64,000 nucleotides of DNA from positions 7,750,001 through 7,814,000 of the forward strand of contig OY969623.1 in assembly GCA_963701675.1 (NCBI GenBank), given 5' to 3'. The stretch comes from G963701675 sp963701675 (lineage in GTDB: Bacteria > Planctomycetota > Planctomycetia > Gemmatales > Gemmataceae). This document shows positions 1 to 8,421 of this stretch, one piece after another (the stretch's first letter is position 1; each line of letters begins with the position of its first letter). The notes under the pieces were generated by a model, which was not told where the DNA came from, searched no databases, and saw only the letters and a list, made by a program, of their open reading frames with translations. The position numbers and the translations under genes were made by a program.

Positions 1-2
1 TC

Positions 3-239
3 GGCACGTTAGAATTCAATGAATGGACGATCTATGGCGGCGCCTATACCGTTACCAACTTCGCCGTCGGCAACACCATCTTCGGCAACAGCGCTTCCAC
101 AACCATTGCAAGCGCGGGCCCCGGCCTCCGTTTCGTCTTCTGTGACCGAGTCGACTTTGGCGTCGGCTCCGCCTTCGCGTTCACGGGCAGCCGCTGGTTC
201 GACGACACCATCCGCGCGGAGCTTCGGTGGCGGTACTAG
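3..239 (+). CDS. C-terminal fragment of an outer-membrane beta-barrel protein (partial at left edge)
   Basis: This frame is open from the left edge to a TAG at 237-239 and encodes 78 residues of a protein whose start lies outside the window. The peptide alternates polar and aromatic residues in strand-like segments (for example GLRFVFCDRVDFGVGSAF and WFDDTIRAELRWRY). It ends on an aromatic tyrosine, as expected for the last strand of a barrel recognised by the Bam machinery. Planctomycetes have large barrel families such as BBP7 with this kind of ending, but the fragment is too short to assign a family. An 88-codon ATG frame at 19-285 overlaps it but is Pro/Ser/Ala-rich and is a shadow. The barrel lies 91 bp upstream of an ExbB/TolQ-like operon on the same strand, so a shared envelope role is possible. 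Confidence 0.6.
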   Translation, partial: GTLEFNEWTIYGGAYTVTNFAVGNTIFGNSASTTIASAGPGLRFVFCDRVDFGVGSAFAFTGSRWFDDTIRAELRWRY

Positions 240-330
240 TCGGCGACGTGACTCGATGCGCGTCTCGACTCAACGATTTTTGTAAGATGACCCTCGCCAG
301 GAATGTGAACCCTCGGCGAGGGATAGGCCC

Positions 331-852
331 GTGCGACGCATCTTGATTCAACGGTTCCTGCCGTTTTGCTTCTGCATCGTTCCACTCTTAGCCGCCATCA
401 TAATCGTGGCCGCTACACCTCCTGCCGCGTTTGATTTCTACCTCAGAAACATCCGGACTTCGTACATCAATTGGCTGATTCTCGGCCTGGGAGCGTTCCT
501 GTTTTCGCTCCAGTTGTTTCTCTCATGGCGGGCATTGAAATGGCGTGGAACGAAGTTTGATGAGCGTTTCGATGACTGGCTTTCCCACTTGGCTCAGGCC
601 GCGGAGTGGTTTCCGCTCCTTGGCCTGATCGGCACCGTCGCCGGAATATTACAAACGTTCAGTCAGATCACCGGCCAGGTCCCTCCGGAACGGATCATCC
701 AACTTTATGCGCCGGCGATCACCGCAACCGGCAGCGGGCTATTCATGGCGTTGATTAATATCCTGCCGACTTGGGTCGTGCTCATGGGCCGAGACCTCAT
801 ACTCGCGCTCAGCGGTACTGAGTCGCCGCCGCCAGAGGAGGCGTCGCCGTGA
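331..852 (+). CDS. MotA/TolQ/ExbB-type proton channel protein
   Basis: A 173-residue inner-membrane protein. It has hydrophobic segments near residues 10-28 and 45-66 and a family-like block near 92-160 (WFPLLGLIGTVAGILQTF, then ITATGSGLFMALINILPTW). That block matches the channel-forming helices of TolQ/ExbB/MotA proteins, which pass protons to energise work in the periplasm or at the outer membrane. The start is GTG with a GAGGGA sequence about 10 nt upstream. It is the first gene of a tightly packed operon: its TGA overlaps the GTG of the next gene by 4 nt. The pairing with a TolR-like partner next door supports a stator-type complex. Its work partner is unknown. I see no ZorC/ZorD-type genes, so an anti-phage Zorya role is not supported. 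Confidence 0.82.
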   Translation: MRRILIQRFLPFCFCIVPLLAAIIIVAATPPAAFDFYLRNIRTSYINWLILGLGAFLFSLQLFLSWRALKWRGTKFDERFDDWLSHLAQAAEWFPLLGLIGTVAGILQTFSQITGQVPPERIIQLYAPAITATGSGLFMALINILPTWVVLMGRDLILALSGTESPPPEEASP

Positions 853-1343
853 TCGAAATGCCGCGACGGAGTGTCACCCGGTTTTTCATTCCGTTGATCG
901 ACGTGCTCACGTTGTTGTTTTGTATCTACCTGCTTTTGCCCATCGTTGAAAAGAAAGAGGGTTCGAACAGCACGCCGGTGGTAACCGCATCGGAGCGAAC
1001 GGAAAAGGCGCTCACGGCCCGCGAACGGCGAGAACTGGAAGCGTTTCGCCGGCGAAGCGGACGAAATCTTCAAGAACGCTTGTCGGTTCGGGTGCTCGAC
1101 ATCGACGCCGACACCGGAAAGTTGTTTCACTACGAGCCAGGCGCAGTAGAGATTCGAAGCGAAGCGGAAGCGCGGGCACTTATCGACCGCCAGAAACGCG
1201 AAGCGGGCGCTCGTGAGATTTATTACCTATTTCTGTACCCACGGAAGTTGACCGGATTCCCAGAGGAACGCCAGATTCGACAATACAAACGGTGGTTCGA
1301 CGGAGTGGCCCACGGCTTTGATAATCCAATTGCGAACCCGTGA
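849..1343 (+). CDS. TolR/ExbD-like protein, channel partner
   Basis: A 164-residue protein with a short cytoplasmic N-terminus, a single membrane segment near residues 11-32 (FFIPLIDVLTLLFCIYLLLP) and a charged periplasmic remainder. The segment carries an Asp (PLIDVL), the position where TolR/ExbD/MotB proteins hold the proton-accepting acid. The start is GTG within the overlap GTGA with the upstream channel gene, indicating translational coupling. It again overlaps the next gene by 4 nt. The periplasmic part does not show an OmpA-like peptidoglycan-binding domain that I recognise. Assignment rests on topology, the acidic residue in the helix, and the neighbour. Confidence 0.68.
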   Translation: MIEMPRRSVTRFFIPLIDVLTLLFCIYLLLPIVEKKEGSNSTPVVTASERTEKALTARERRELEAFRRRSGRNLQERLSVRVLDIDADTGKLFHYEPGAVEIRSEAEARALIDRQKREAGAREIYYLFLYPRKLTGFPEERQIRQYKRWFDGVAHGFDNPIANP

Positions 1344-1936
1344 CGACGGAGTGTGGAATGGAATTGATCATTCGTCTTTTGGCCGTCGTCGGCGGAGCGG
1401 CCATCGGAGCGGTCGCCATTGGTTTCGTGGTGCGTCTTTTTGGTCGATTTCTCGGCGCCAAGACCGTGCCGCGCAGGCCGTTGTTGATGTTGCGCGGCCT
1501 GGCCGGCGCGGTGACCGGATATGTCGCGTGGCTCGTGGTATTCGGCACCGGTGGCGGCGGAATCGGCGGGCCGGGCGGCTTCGATCGCGGCGGCGGCGAT
1601 GGACCCACACAAACTGATACGCCATCGACGGCGCGCGTCGCATCAGCCACGTTGACGCCGGAACGCAACCCAAGTATTTCGGTCGCCATGCTGGGCGGGA
1701 AGCGCGTGGCGAATGAACGCTACTATCTCGTCCTCGGCGAAATGAATCCGCGGAATATGGCGGAGCTAAAAGAGTATCTTCGACAGCAACAAAAGCAAGG
1801 AACCGGCGAGATCGACATCTTGATCTACGAGAACAGCGTCGCCGAGGATCACGCCGCCGTCGCCCTTCTTCGGGAATGGGCTCGCCAAAGCGGGATGAAG
1901 GTCAAGGTTTCGTTGTCTTCGGGGGAGGTGCCTTAG
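1340..1936 (+). CDS. Small membrane protein of the ExbB/TolR-like operon, function unknown
   Basis: A 198-residue protein, or 192 residues if it starts at the ATG at 1358. The GTG at 1340 gives the same 4-nt overlap seen at the previous junction; the ATG at 1358 follows GGAGTGTGG and is a good alternative. Two membrane segments are visible (residues about 10-33 and 46-67), then a glycine-rich linker (GGGGIGGPGGFDRGGG). The soluble C-terminal half, about residues 110-198, has alternating helix and strand character. I do not recognise the family. Position and coupling suggest a structural part of the same envelope complex. Its 3' end overlaps the nominal start of the next gene by 61 bp. Confidence 0.6.
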   Translation: MTTECGMELIIRLLAVVGGAAIGAVAIGFVVRLFGRFLGAKTVPRRPLLMLRGLAGAVTGYVAWLVVFGTGGGGIGGPGGFDRGGGDGPTQTDTPSTARVASATLTPERNPSISVAMLGGKRVANERYYLVLGEMNPRNMAELKEYLRQQQKQGTGEIDILIYENSVAEDHAAVALLREWARQSGMKVKVSLSSGEVP

Positions 1937-4080
1937 CGATTGCTACCGCCACGCTACAGACGAGACTGAATGCCAACGTGACACCCCTTCGTGTTGTGTT
2001 TCTTGGCCTGTCAGACGCAGAAAGCCCGACCCTCTCGGAGGCACTGTCAAACGCCAATGGTGATTCGTCGATTCGGCCCATAACACTCCAAGTCGATGCA
2101 CGGAATGTCGAAGAGCGCGTTGCCGATGTGGACGCGATCGTCATACCCCTCAATTCGTCGATACCGAGCTCTGATTACGACATTCACTTCGAAGAAGTGA
2201 CCGGGTTCTTGCAGCGACTTGCAGTGAGTCGTGCGCGGCAGTTCGCGGTCGCCGGCTTGCCGGTGTTTTTGGTTCTCACCCGATACGAGCAGCTTACAGG
2301 GGAGGCGGCGGCATACTTTGATGCAAAACTACGAGTAACAGAAGCTACCGGTTTCGGTCGGATCGCACTGCATGTCCGGCATTTCAGCAGCGAGGAGCTG
2401 ATTCGACAGTGCGTGCAAAGTGCGAGCCGGTACAGAAGCCGTCGAACTCGGTCGCGTTGGCGTTTGTTCGTCACCGTAGCCGGCACTCTGGGATTACTTC
2501 TGGCGCTGACGGCGGTTGTTGCCGGCCTCATTTACTATCGTCCGCCAGGCGGTCTTGGAGCACTTGTCGCCGATCTCAACTCGTTACGACTACTCGACGA
2601 TAGCACTGCAGCCGAACGGCTCCGTGAACCGCTCAAGCCACGCCTCACACGCTTGGAGTTGATTCGGAACCATCTCGATTTCGAGAAACTGTCGGCCGAA
2701 GATCAGGATTTCATAGACGATCGATTGGCTGAACTGGAAACATATGTCGATTATAAGACGGCACTAGAGACCGTGCGTACTGCCGAGATCACGACGCTGG
2801 ATGAGCTCAACCAAGCCGAGCAACGCATGAAAGAACTGGCGCCGCCGCCCTCATATGCGACTGAGTGGAATGCGACGGAAGCCGTGCAGTGGCGTGAAGG
2901 TCAGTTGCGCGACCTGACAGCGCTGCGCTCGGCGGTTAAGGAAACCGACGATTGGTATCGCCGACAAATCGAGCAACTGCGAATTCTGGAGACGTTCGCC
3001 GAGGGAAAGCCGCCCGATGTCTCGGCTTGGGGTGAGTGGATTCGGCGCGGAGGTCAGGCCCTCGCCGCCGACTTCCCGCATTCCGACCGCGACGCGTACT
3101 ACGCAGATGCGTTTCGGTTCGAACCCGTGGCTGCGGCACGATCGGATTACGGCTTGGCAAGGGATCGGTTCGAGCGACTCCGTCAGTGGGTGGCCGCTCT
3201 TGGAATGGCAGGCAGTCTAGATGACGGTAGCCGACAACCGCTCGACATCGGCACTGAGTTCACGCTGGACGCCGCAGGTTCACGTGTGCGGCGTCTGGAA
3301 GAGTCATATCCAGAAGTTGCGAATGCCAAACGTCCGCCGCCGCTGCCCGATGCTGTCGCCGCGGCCATTCGGAGCGCGGCTCAGCGCAGCCATGACCGCT
3401 TAATGGACTGCGGCGCCGAAACCGTGCAGGCGCGTTTGCGTCACTCCGGCGCCACGCGCGAAACTCACGAACTCTGGATCGGCCTGCTTCCCTGGCTGAC
3501 CGATCCGCCGGACTTGCGTGAGTGGCGGAAGCTTGCAACGGTGTTACGCCTGGTCATCGATCCAACTTTAATAGACCCGGTTAGGGAGTTGGCGGATTTC
3601 ATTCGCCGTGACCGGTTCGACGTGGACATACGACGGGCAACGCTCGAAATCCCTAGCGGTCTTGGATTCACGCCGACGGGACCGCTGACCATTTACAAAG
3701 GTGCCACGGACGCCGCGGTAAGCCCGGTCCATTCGTTGAAGCTCGCCGATGCTAACGGCACAGCCGGTGCGAATCTAGCGAGTTTCGTGTTCCTTGCCGA
3801 ACAGCCTGGTTTGATCGCGCTGAGGCCCGGGGAATTCTTCTTCGCGTCGGCCCCAGTGAAAAAAGAAGGTGACGGCGATCAATGGATGCTCACGTGGGCA
3901 AGACGGCGTTCCGAAGTCTACCCCTTCGAGTGTTTGAATCAGCCGCCACGGCTGCATCGAAAAGGTCAAACGAATACCGATGGAGAGTTGTTGGAAAACG
4001 TCGTTCTGAAGACCTCGCCGCAAGACGGCGTTCCGCGCGTCCCTGCATTGATACCCGTGGTAAGGCTGAAACCAGAATAA
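1876..4080 (+). CDS. Membrane protein with degenerate GTPase-like domain (start uncertain)
   Basis: About 734 residues from the ATG at 1876. That start overlaps the previous gene by 61 bp and the first 34 residues look non-coding, so the GTG at 1978 (TPLRVVFLGL) may be the true start. Residues about 35-180 resemble a Ras-like domain: first strand RVVFLGL, a VDAIVIPLNSS strand, and FLVLTRYEQL at the place of the NKxD loop. The P-loop is missing; GLSDAESP replaces GxxxxGK[ST], so GTP binding is doubtful. One membrane helix follows near residues 198-222, then about 500 residues of mostly helical, presumably periplasmic sequence. It ends a four-gene operon with an ExbB-like channel. Resemblance to the IcmF/TssM layout is only general, and no other type VI secretion gene is present. 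Confidence 0.6.
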   Translation: MGSPKRDEGQGFVVFGGGALAIATATLQTRLNANVTPLRVVFLGLSDAESPTLSEALSNANGDSSIRPITLQVDARNVEERVADVDAIVIPLNSSIPSSDYDIHFEEVTGFLQRLAVSRARQFAVAGLPVFLVLTRYEQLTGEAAAYFDAKLRVTEATGFGRIALHVRHFSSEELIRQCVQSASRYRSRRTRSRWRLFVTVAGTLGLLLALTAVVAGLIYYRPPGGLGALVADLNSLRLLDDSTAAERLREPLKPRLTRLELIRNHLDFEKLSAEDQDFIDDRLAELETYVDYKTALETVRTAEITTLDELNQAEQRMKELAPPPSYATEWNATEAVQWREGQLRDLTALRSAVKETDDWYRRQIEQLRILETFAEGKPPDVSAWGEWIRRGGQALAADFPHSDRDAYYADAFRFEPVAAARSDYGLARDRFERLRQWVAALGMAGSLDDGSRQPLDIGTEFTLDAAGSRVRRLEESYPEVANAKRPPPLPDAVAAAIRSAAQRSHDRLMDCGAETVQARLRHSGATRETHELWIGLLPWLTDPPDLREWRKLATVLRLVIDPTLIDPVRELADFIRRDRFDVDIRRATLEIPSGLGFTPTGPLTIYKGATDAAVSPVHSLKLADANGTAGANLASFVFLAEQPGLIALRPGEFFFASAPVKKEGDGDQWMLTWARRRSEVYPFECLNQPPRLHRKGQTNTDGELLENVVLKTSPQDGVPRVPALIPVVRLKPE

Positions 4081-4109
4081 ACATCTGACCGGTCCGAACT
4101 AATCTCGCC

Positions 4110-5234
4110 ATGGAAGTCGCACGGCAATCGCTGCCCGATCGTTTTCATACCACCGTTTGGCAAGCGCCGCTGGTGCCGGCCGCGCTGGCCGTAACGGCGG
4201 GTGCGATTGCCGATCGGTACGTGGCGATTCCGCTGGTGTTTTCCACCGTTCTTCTCACCGTGAGTCTGGCCGCGTGGCTTTTTGCGCGCTGGAGTTCCCG
4301 GGGCGGTTTGTCGCTTGTGTATCTCGGTATTGCGTGCAGTGCTGCCGGGGCCGGTTATCATCATTGGCACCGCGATTGGTACCCTGCACGTGAGATTGGC
4401 AACTTTGCCACGAATGACCAATGTCTGGTTCGCATCCGTGGCATCGTGGTGGAGGAATCTCGAACTCGGTCCGATTCCAAAAACGACTCGCTGCGTTCCT
4501 ACGTCAGTGCCGATCGCACCATCACGACCCTTGAAGCAACGGAATTGAAGCAGAACGGCGGGTGGTTGCCGGTTTCAGGGAAGGTTCGGCTGACGCTGGC
4601 GGGTCCGCTCGCCGCCCCGCTGCGGGTGGCTGACACGGCTGAACTCATCGGACTTCTGGCGAAACCAGAGTCTCCCGCGAACCCGGGTGAATTCGATTAT
4701 GCGTCTCAAATGCGCGACGAGCGTATCCGTGCAGTCATTTATTCGGAGACTTCGCCAAACGCTTCGATTGTTACGGGGCAGCAACGCCACTCATGGGCAG
4801 CGTGGCTTGGTATCGTTCGCGGCTGGGGTAAGCGCGTACTGGCAGATTCGCTGCCGCCGCAAACGGCGAATATCGCGATCGCACTCTTGCTGGGCGACGG
4901 TTCGGCCATGTCCGAAATCGAGTGGGATAAGTATGGTCGAACCGGCGTGATGCACGTGTTGGTTGTGTCGGGACAACACCTCGTCGTACTGGCGGTCTTC
5001 GTCCGCTTTCTGTTGCGCATTGCGATGGTGCGCCAACGGTATGCGGCGCTGGTGATCGCTACAGTGATGATCTTGTACTGCGCGCTGAGCGGCGGCCGTC
5101 CGCCTGCGGTACGAGCTGTTGTAATGGTCTGTATCTACTGTGGCGCAATCCTTCTTGCGCGTGAACCTCACCCTGAACACCCTCGCCCTCGCTTGGCTGA
5201 TCGTCTTCGCCTTTCAGCCCACCGATTTCTTTGA
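4110..5234 (+). CDS. comEC: ComEC/Rec2 competence channel, N-terminal part (frame broken)
   Basis: N-terminal piece of ComEC, the inner-membrane channel that carries single-stranded DNA into the cell during transformation. It starts at ATG 4110 (APLVPAALAVTAGAIADRY is typical of planctomycete ComEC). It contains two or three helices, the soluble OB-like DUF4131 region, then the start of the Competence domain with GVMHVLVVSGQHL and SGGRPPAVRAVVMV. The frame is lost near 5157-5162: after AILLA this frame reads a low-complexity tail to 5234. The expected continuation VNLTLNTLALAWL sits one base on, in the frame of the next entry. The repaired gene would span 4110-6651, about 846 residues, the usual size. 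Confidence 0.85.
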   Translation: MEVARQSLPDRFHTTVWQAPLVPAALAVTAGAIADRYVAIPLVFSTVLLTVSLAAWLFARWSSRGGLSLVYLGIACSAAGAGYHHWHRDWYPAREIGNFATNDQCLVRIRGIVVEESRTRSDSKNDSLRSYVSADRTITTLEATELKQNGGWLPVSGKVRLTLAGPLAAPLRVADTAELIGLLAKPESPANPGEFDYASQMRDERIRAVIYSETSPNASIVTGQQRHSWAAWLGIVRGWGKRVLADSLPPQTANIAIALLLGDGSAMSEIEWDKYGRTGVMHVLVVSGQHLVVLAVFVRFLLRIAMVRQRYAALVIATVMILYCALSGGRPPAVRAVVMVCIYCGAILLAREPHPEHPRPRLADRLRLSAHRFL

Positions 5235-6651
5235 CTTGGGATGCCAGTTGTCGTTCCTCTCTGTTGTAGTGTTTTTCTGGTGTGACCAGATTCTTCGCAA
5301 ACAGGTCCAAGATCCGTTGGATCAACTAGTGGAAGAAAGTCGACCGACATGGGAACGATTGCTTCGGTCGGCAGGGAGACAAATCGTTCTTGCCTACGTT
5401 TTGTCGCTGGCGGTTTGGGTAGCAGTGACTCCGCTGATTGCGTCTCAGCGCCATCTGCTCATGCCGGTCGGACTGCTAATCGGTCCTCCTGTCGTTCTCT
5501 TTGCCTCAGTCGCGCTGATCGCCGGCTTCCTATTGTTACTGGCTGCCGCCCTTAGCATGCCGCTCGTCGGACTCTTTGCATCGATAACCAACTGGACCCT
5601 CAGCGCTTGCGAAGCCCTGGTCGATTTCGGCGACCGACTTTCATTCGGGCACTGGTATGTCAGCGACGTGTCCGAAGTCTGGCTCTGGGTCTTGTACGTC
5701 GGAATCATCGCCTTTCTGTTTCTCGAACCATTGCAACGACGTTGGTGGTGGATGGCATCTGTGGGGCTCATCTGGTTGTGCGTCTTGCTTGTTGGGGACT
5801 TCGGCGACCGTCCACCCGATGGACTGCGCTGCACGTTTCTCGCCGTCGGCCACGGTGGTTGCACGGTGTTGGAAACGCCGGACGGAAGAGTGTTGCTCTA
5901 TGACTCGGGCGCCATGACGGGACCCGAAGTAACTCAACGGCACATCGCTCCGTTTCTCTGGAGCCGAGGCATCCGTCGGCTGGACGAGGTGTTCATTTCT
6001 CATGCCGACTTGGATCATTTCAACGGGCTATCCGCGCTCTTGGACCGATTCGCCATCGCCCAGATTACGTGCACACCGACCTTCACACAAAAATCGACAC
6101 CGGGCGTCGGCGCCACGCTCGCAGAGATTCGGAAGCACGAAGTACCTATGCGCATCGTGAATGCTGGGCAGCGTCTTCGCGCCGGCGACGTGGTGATCGA
6201 CGTGCTTCACCCACCGACGTTCGGTCCTGACGGTCCCGAGAATGTTCGGAGCATGGTCCTGCACGTGCAGTATGGAGCGCAGGGGCTGCTACTCACCGGC
6301 GACGTCGAAGGCGGGGGACTAGAGCAACTCGTCAATCAACCTCTGCCGCGGGCGGAAGTATTAATGGCGCCGCACCATGGAAGTCGCGCCGGCGATTCCC
6401 GGGAAAAACAGAACCGCGACACACTGGTGCGACTCACCCAGCCGAGCGTGATTATCGCATGTCAGAGCCGCATACAAGGTGCGCCGCCATCGGGTGATCC
6501 TTATTCCGGAAACGGCATCCGATATCTCGGTACTGGATCGCACGGCGCCGTTACCGTTCATTTTCGTGCTGATGAACTGTCCGTCGAAACTTATCGCACC
6601 CAACAACGACATGTGGTTTCACGCGGTTATCAGACGGTCAAAAATCAATGA
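5140..6651 (+). CDS. comEC: ComEC/Rec2 C-terminal part with metallo-beta-lactamase-fold domain (frame broken)
   Basis: Continuation of ComEC in the shifted frame. Authentic sequence begins at VNLTLN (5161). Residues about 8-200 are the remaining membrane helices of the Competence domain (ALAWLIVFAFQPTDFFDLGCQLSFL). The last ~280 residues form a metallo-beta-lactamase-like domain with TFLAVGHGGCTVLETPDGRV, the metal-site motif SHADLDHFNG and MAPHHGS. In ComEC this domain is thought to process the non-transported DNA strand. The ATG at 5140 is unlikely to be a real start because ComEC does not begin there. The 3' end overlaps the convergent DUF1207 gene by 14 bp. A real two-protein split is possible but unlikely, since the junction falls inside a conserved helix region. 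Confidence 0.85.
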   Translation: MAQSFLRVNLTLNTLALAWLIVFAFQPTDFFDLGCQLSFLSVVVFFWCDQILRKQVQDPLDQLVEESRPTWERLLRSAGRQIVLAYVLSLAVWVAVTPLIASQRHLLMPVGLLIGPPVVLFASVALIAGFLLLLAAALSMPLVGLFASITNWTLSACEALVDFGDRLSFGHWYVSDVSEVWLWVLYVGIIAFLFLEPLQRRWWWMASVGLIWLCVLLVGDFGDRPPDGLRCTFLAVGHGGCTVLETPDGRVLLYDSGAMTGPEVTQRHIAPFLWSRGIRRLDEVFISHADLDHFNGLSALLDRFAIAQITCTPTFTQKSTPGVGATLAEIRKHEVPMRIVNAGQRLRAGDVVIDVLHPPTFGPDGPENVRSMVLHVQYGAQGLLLTGDVEGGGLEQLVNQPLPRAEVLMAPHHGSRAGDSREKQNRDTLVRLTQPSVIIACQSRIQGAPPSGDPYSGNGIRYLGTGSHGAVTVHFRADELSVETYRTQQRHVVSRGYQTVKNQ

Positions 6652-7621
6652 ACACCCCAATGCCGTACCACTGCTCACGAGCCGTGATGAACTGCCCGTA
6701 CGGCGAACGGCCGTCGTAAAGCTGCAAAGCGAGACGCCCCGAGGTACGCTGGTTCACCGGAATCCACTGCCAACCAAGCTGAAGTGACATATTCGGATCG
6801 TAATTCTGTTCGGGACGGAGGTCCATATCGAACGCCGCAAAGGGCTGTCCTTTCCAGCCGGTCGGTTCTTGTCGGCTCCACTCGATGCCCCAGTTGAATC
6901 GCTCAGGACTGCGCTCGTACACGGAACCGAGATACACGGCAATTCCGAGTTCGCCGTAGACCCGAAGCTGATTCCACCACCGGTACGCCAGGCCGAGCAC
7001 TAATTCGTCACGAACGTATTGCACCTTGCGTTGCCCGGAAATCTCAATGAAATCGTCGCCCAAATGCGTGCTGGTGTGTTCGTAGCCGACCTTTCCTTGC
7101 CAAGGTCCGGAACGAAACGTGACGGGGAAGCCGAAACGGTAGTCGCCGGCGATGGCCAAATGACGTTCCGACCAGCGCGAAAAATGCACGCCGAAGAAAT
7201 CGACCTCGAATTCGACATGCGGCCAGCGGCACGGCCGAAACCGAAACAAGCCGACCGTGGCGCCGATGGCCGTATTGATCGTCTCGCTTGTCGACGCATT
7301 GTCGAGGCTGTCGGCGATGACGAACATCCGAGGCTGGCGAAGGCTAGCAAGCGGCGGCTGCCATAGGAGCGGCTCCGCCGGCAAGAATTCCCAACGCGGC
7401 AGCGCCAACGCAGGCGGTCTTGCTTCGAATGGCAACGGTAGTGCAACGGCGGTATCCGGAGCATCCGACGGATACGCCCTATCCGCCGATGGCTGCACCA
7501 TAGGCGGAGCGAGCGACACCGGAATATCGGCGCGGACACTGGAAACGACGCCGGCCAGCAACAACGCGAGCACCAACCAGTACGGCGTAATTCGAATCTT
7601 CAAAGTCGAACGGCAAACCAT
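6638..7621 (-). CDS. DUF1207-family outer-membrane protein
   Basis: A 327-residue exported protein. Residues 1-32 look like a signal peptide (ITPYWLVLALLLAGVVSSVRA). A proline-rich stretch follows, then a barrel-like region with alternating aromatic strands that ends in phenylalanine (WYGIGVFIDF). The segment GKVGYEHTSTHLGDDFI matches the conserved core of DUF1207 proteins, and FRFRPCRWPHVEFEVDFFG is also characteristic. The family has no established function; outer-membrane location is inferred from the strand pattern and terminal aromatic residue. It is transcribed toward comEC and overlaps that gene's end by 14 bp. The 251 bp between its start and the cysK stop hold no gene I can support. 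Confidence 0.75.
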   Translation of the reverse strand: MVCRSTLKIRITPYWLVLALLLAGVVSSVRADIPVSLAPPMVQPSADRAYPSDAPDTAVALPLPFEARPPALALPRWEFLPAEPLLWQPPLASLRQPRMFVIADSLDNASTSETINTAIGATVGLFRFRPCRWPHVEFEVDFFGVHFSRWSERHLAIAGDYRFGFPVTFRSGPWQGKVGYEHTSTHLGDDFIEISGQRKVQYVRDELVLGLAYRWWNQLRVYGELGIAVYLGSVYERSPERFNWGIEWSRQEPTGWKGQPFAAFDMDLRPEQNYDPNMSLQLGWQWIPVNQRTSGRLALQLYDGRSPYGQFITAREQWYGIGVFIDF

Positions 7622-7872
7622 GCTTAGCTCCGGCGGTTCCGATGCGGCGGTCCGATGGACGGCGATTTAACGAGCTTGCGCTTCCTGCGCCTCTTGCGGG
7701 TTTTTCGGCATGTGAGTGGCCGGTTCTCCACAACAGATCGGTCGTGCCACCGAATCCGCGCGGTGCGGACGTTCGGAAGCTATCGGTCTGCGAAGGATTG
7801 CCGAAGATTCCAGCGATAGACGGTCGGTGAGCGGGCAAAGTTTGACGGTTTTGCGGTTTGGTCGCAGGACGC

Positions 7873-8421
7873 CTACTCGGGGAACAGCGGCGTGCTTAGG
7901 TAGCGTTCGCCCAGATCCGGCAGGACGACAACGATCAGCTTGCCGGCGTTGTCGGGCCGTTGCGCCACCTGGGCCGCTACGTGGACGGCGGCGCCGCCGC
8001 TTATGCCGGCGAGCAGTCCTTCCTCGCGAGCCAGCCGCCGTGCCATGGCAAACGCATCGTCGTCGTTGATTTGAATGACCTCGTCAACCATGTCGAGATT
8101 CAAGACTCCCGGAATGAAGCCTGCGCCGATGCCCTGAATCCGGTGCCGGCCGGGCTTTAGCTCTTCCCCCTTCTTAGTCTGCGTGATGACCGGACTACTG
8201 ACGGGTTCGACGGCAATCGCCTTGAAGCTCGGCTTTCGCTTCTTGATGATCTCGCTGACGCCGGTCAGCGTTCCGCCGGTGCCGATGCCCGATACGAGGA
8301 TGTCGACCTTTCCCTGTGTGTCGACCCAGATTTCCTCGGCCGTCGTTTTCCGGTGGATTTCCGGGTTGGCCGGGTTCTTGAACTGCTGCGGCATGAATGA
8401 ATTCGGCGTGGAACTGCGCAA
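7873..8421 (-). CDS. cysK: Cysteine synthase CysK, C-terminal part (frame broken)
   Basis: C-terminal half of O-acetylserine (thiol)-lyase, the PLP enzyme making cysteine from O-acetylserine and sulfide. Authentic sequence runs from STPNSFMPQQFKNPANP to the stop at 7873. Recognisable blocks are GTGGTLTGVSEIIKK (phosphate-binding glycine loop), AVEPVSSPV, HRIQGIGAGFIPG, and EEGLLAGISGGAAV with the Ser that contacts the PLP ring nitrogen. The ATG at 8421 is not a real start. This piece joins the N-terminal piece at about 8415-8421, where one extra base (or two missing bases) lies at a GCGC tetranucleotide. Confidence 0.88.
   Translation of the reverse strand: MRSSTPNSFMPQQFKNPANPEIHRKTTAEEIWVDTQGKVDILVSGIGTGGTLTGVSEIIKKRKPSFKAIAVEPVSSPVITQTKKGEELKPGRHRIQGIGAGFIPGVLNLDMVDEVIQINDDDAFAMARRLAREEGLLAGISGGAAVHVAAQVAQRPDNAGKLIVVVLPDLGERYLSTPLFPE

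Noticed and set aside
19..285. An 88-codon ATG frame at the left edge.
   Set aside because: Composition is Ala/Ser/Pro-rich and it overlaps a better frame (3-239) with barrel-like strands and a terminal tyrosine.
331..4080. Zorya anti-phage system suggested by the channel-protein pair.
   Set aside because: The partner lacks an OmpA-like domain and no ZorC, ZorD or ZorE helicase/nuclease-type gene is present.
1876..4080. Type VI secretion TssM/IcmF protein.
   Set aside because: Only the general order (GTPase-like, helix, periplasmic) fits; the N-terminal helices and all other tss genes are missing.
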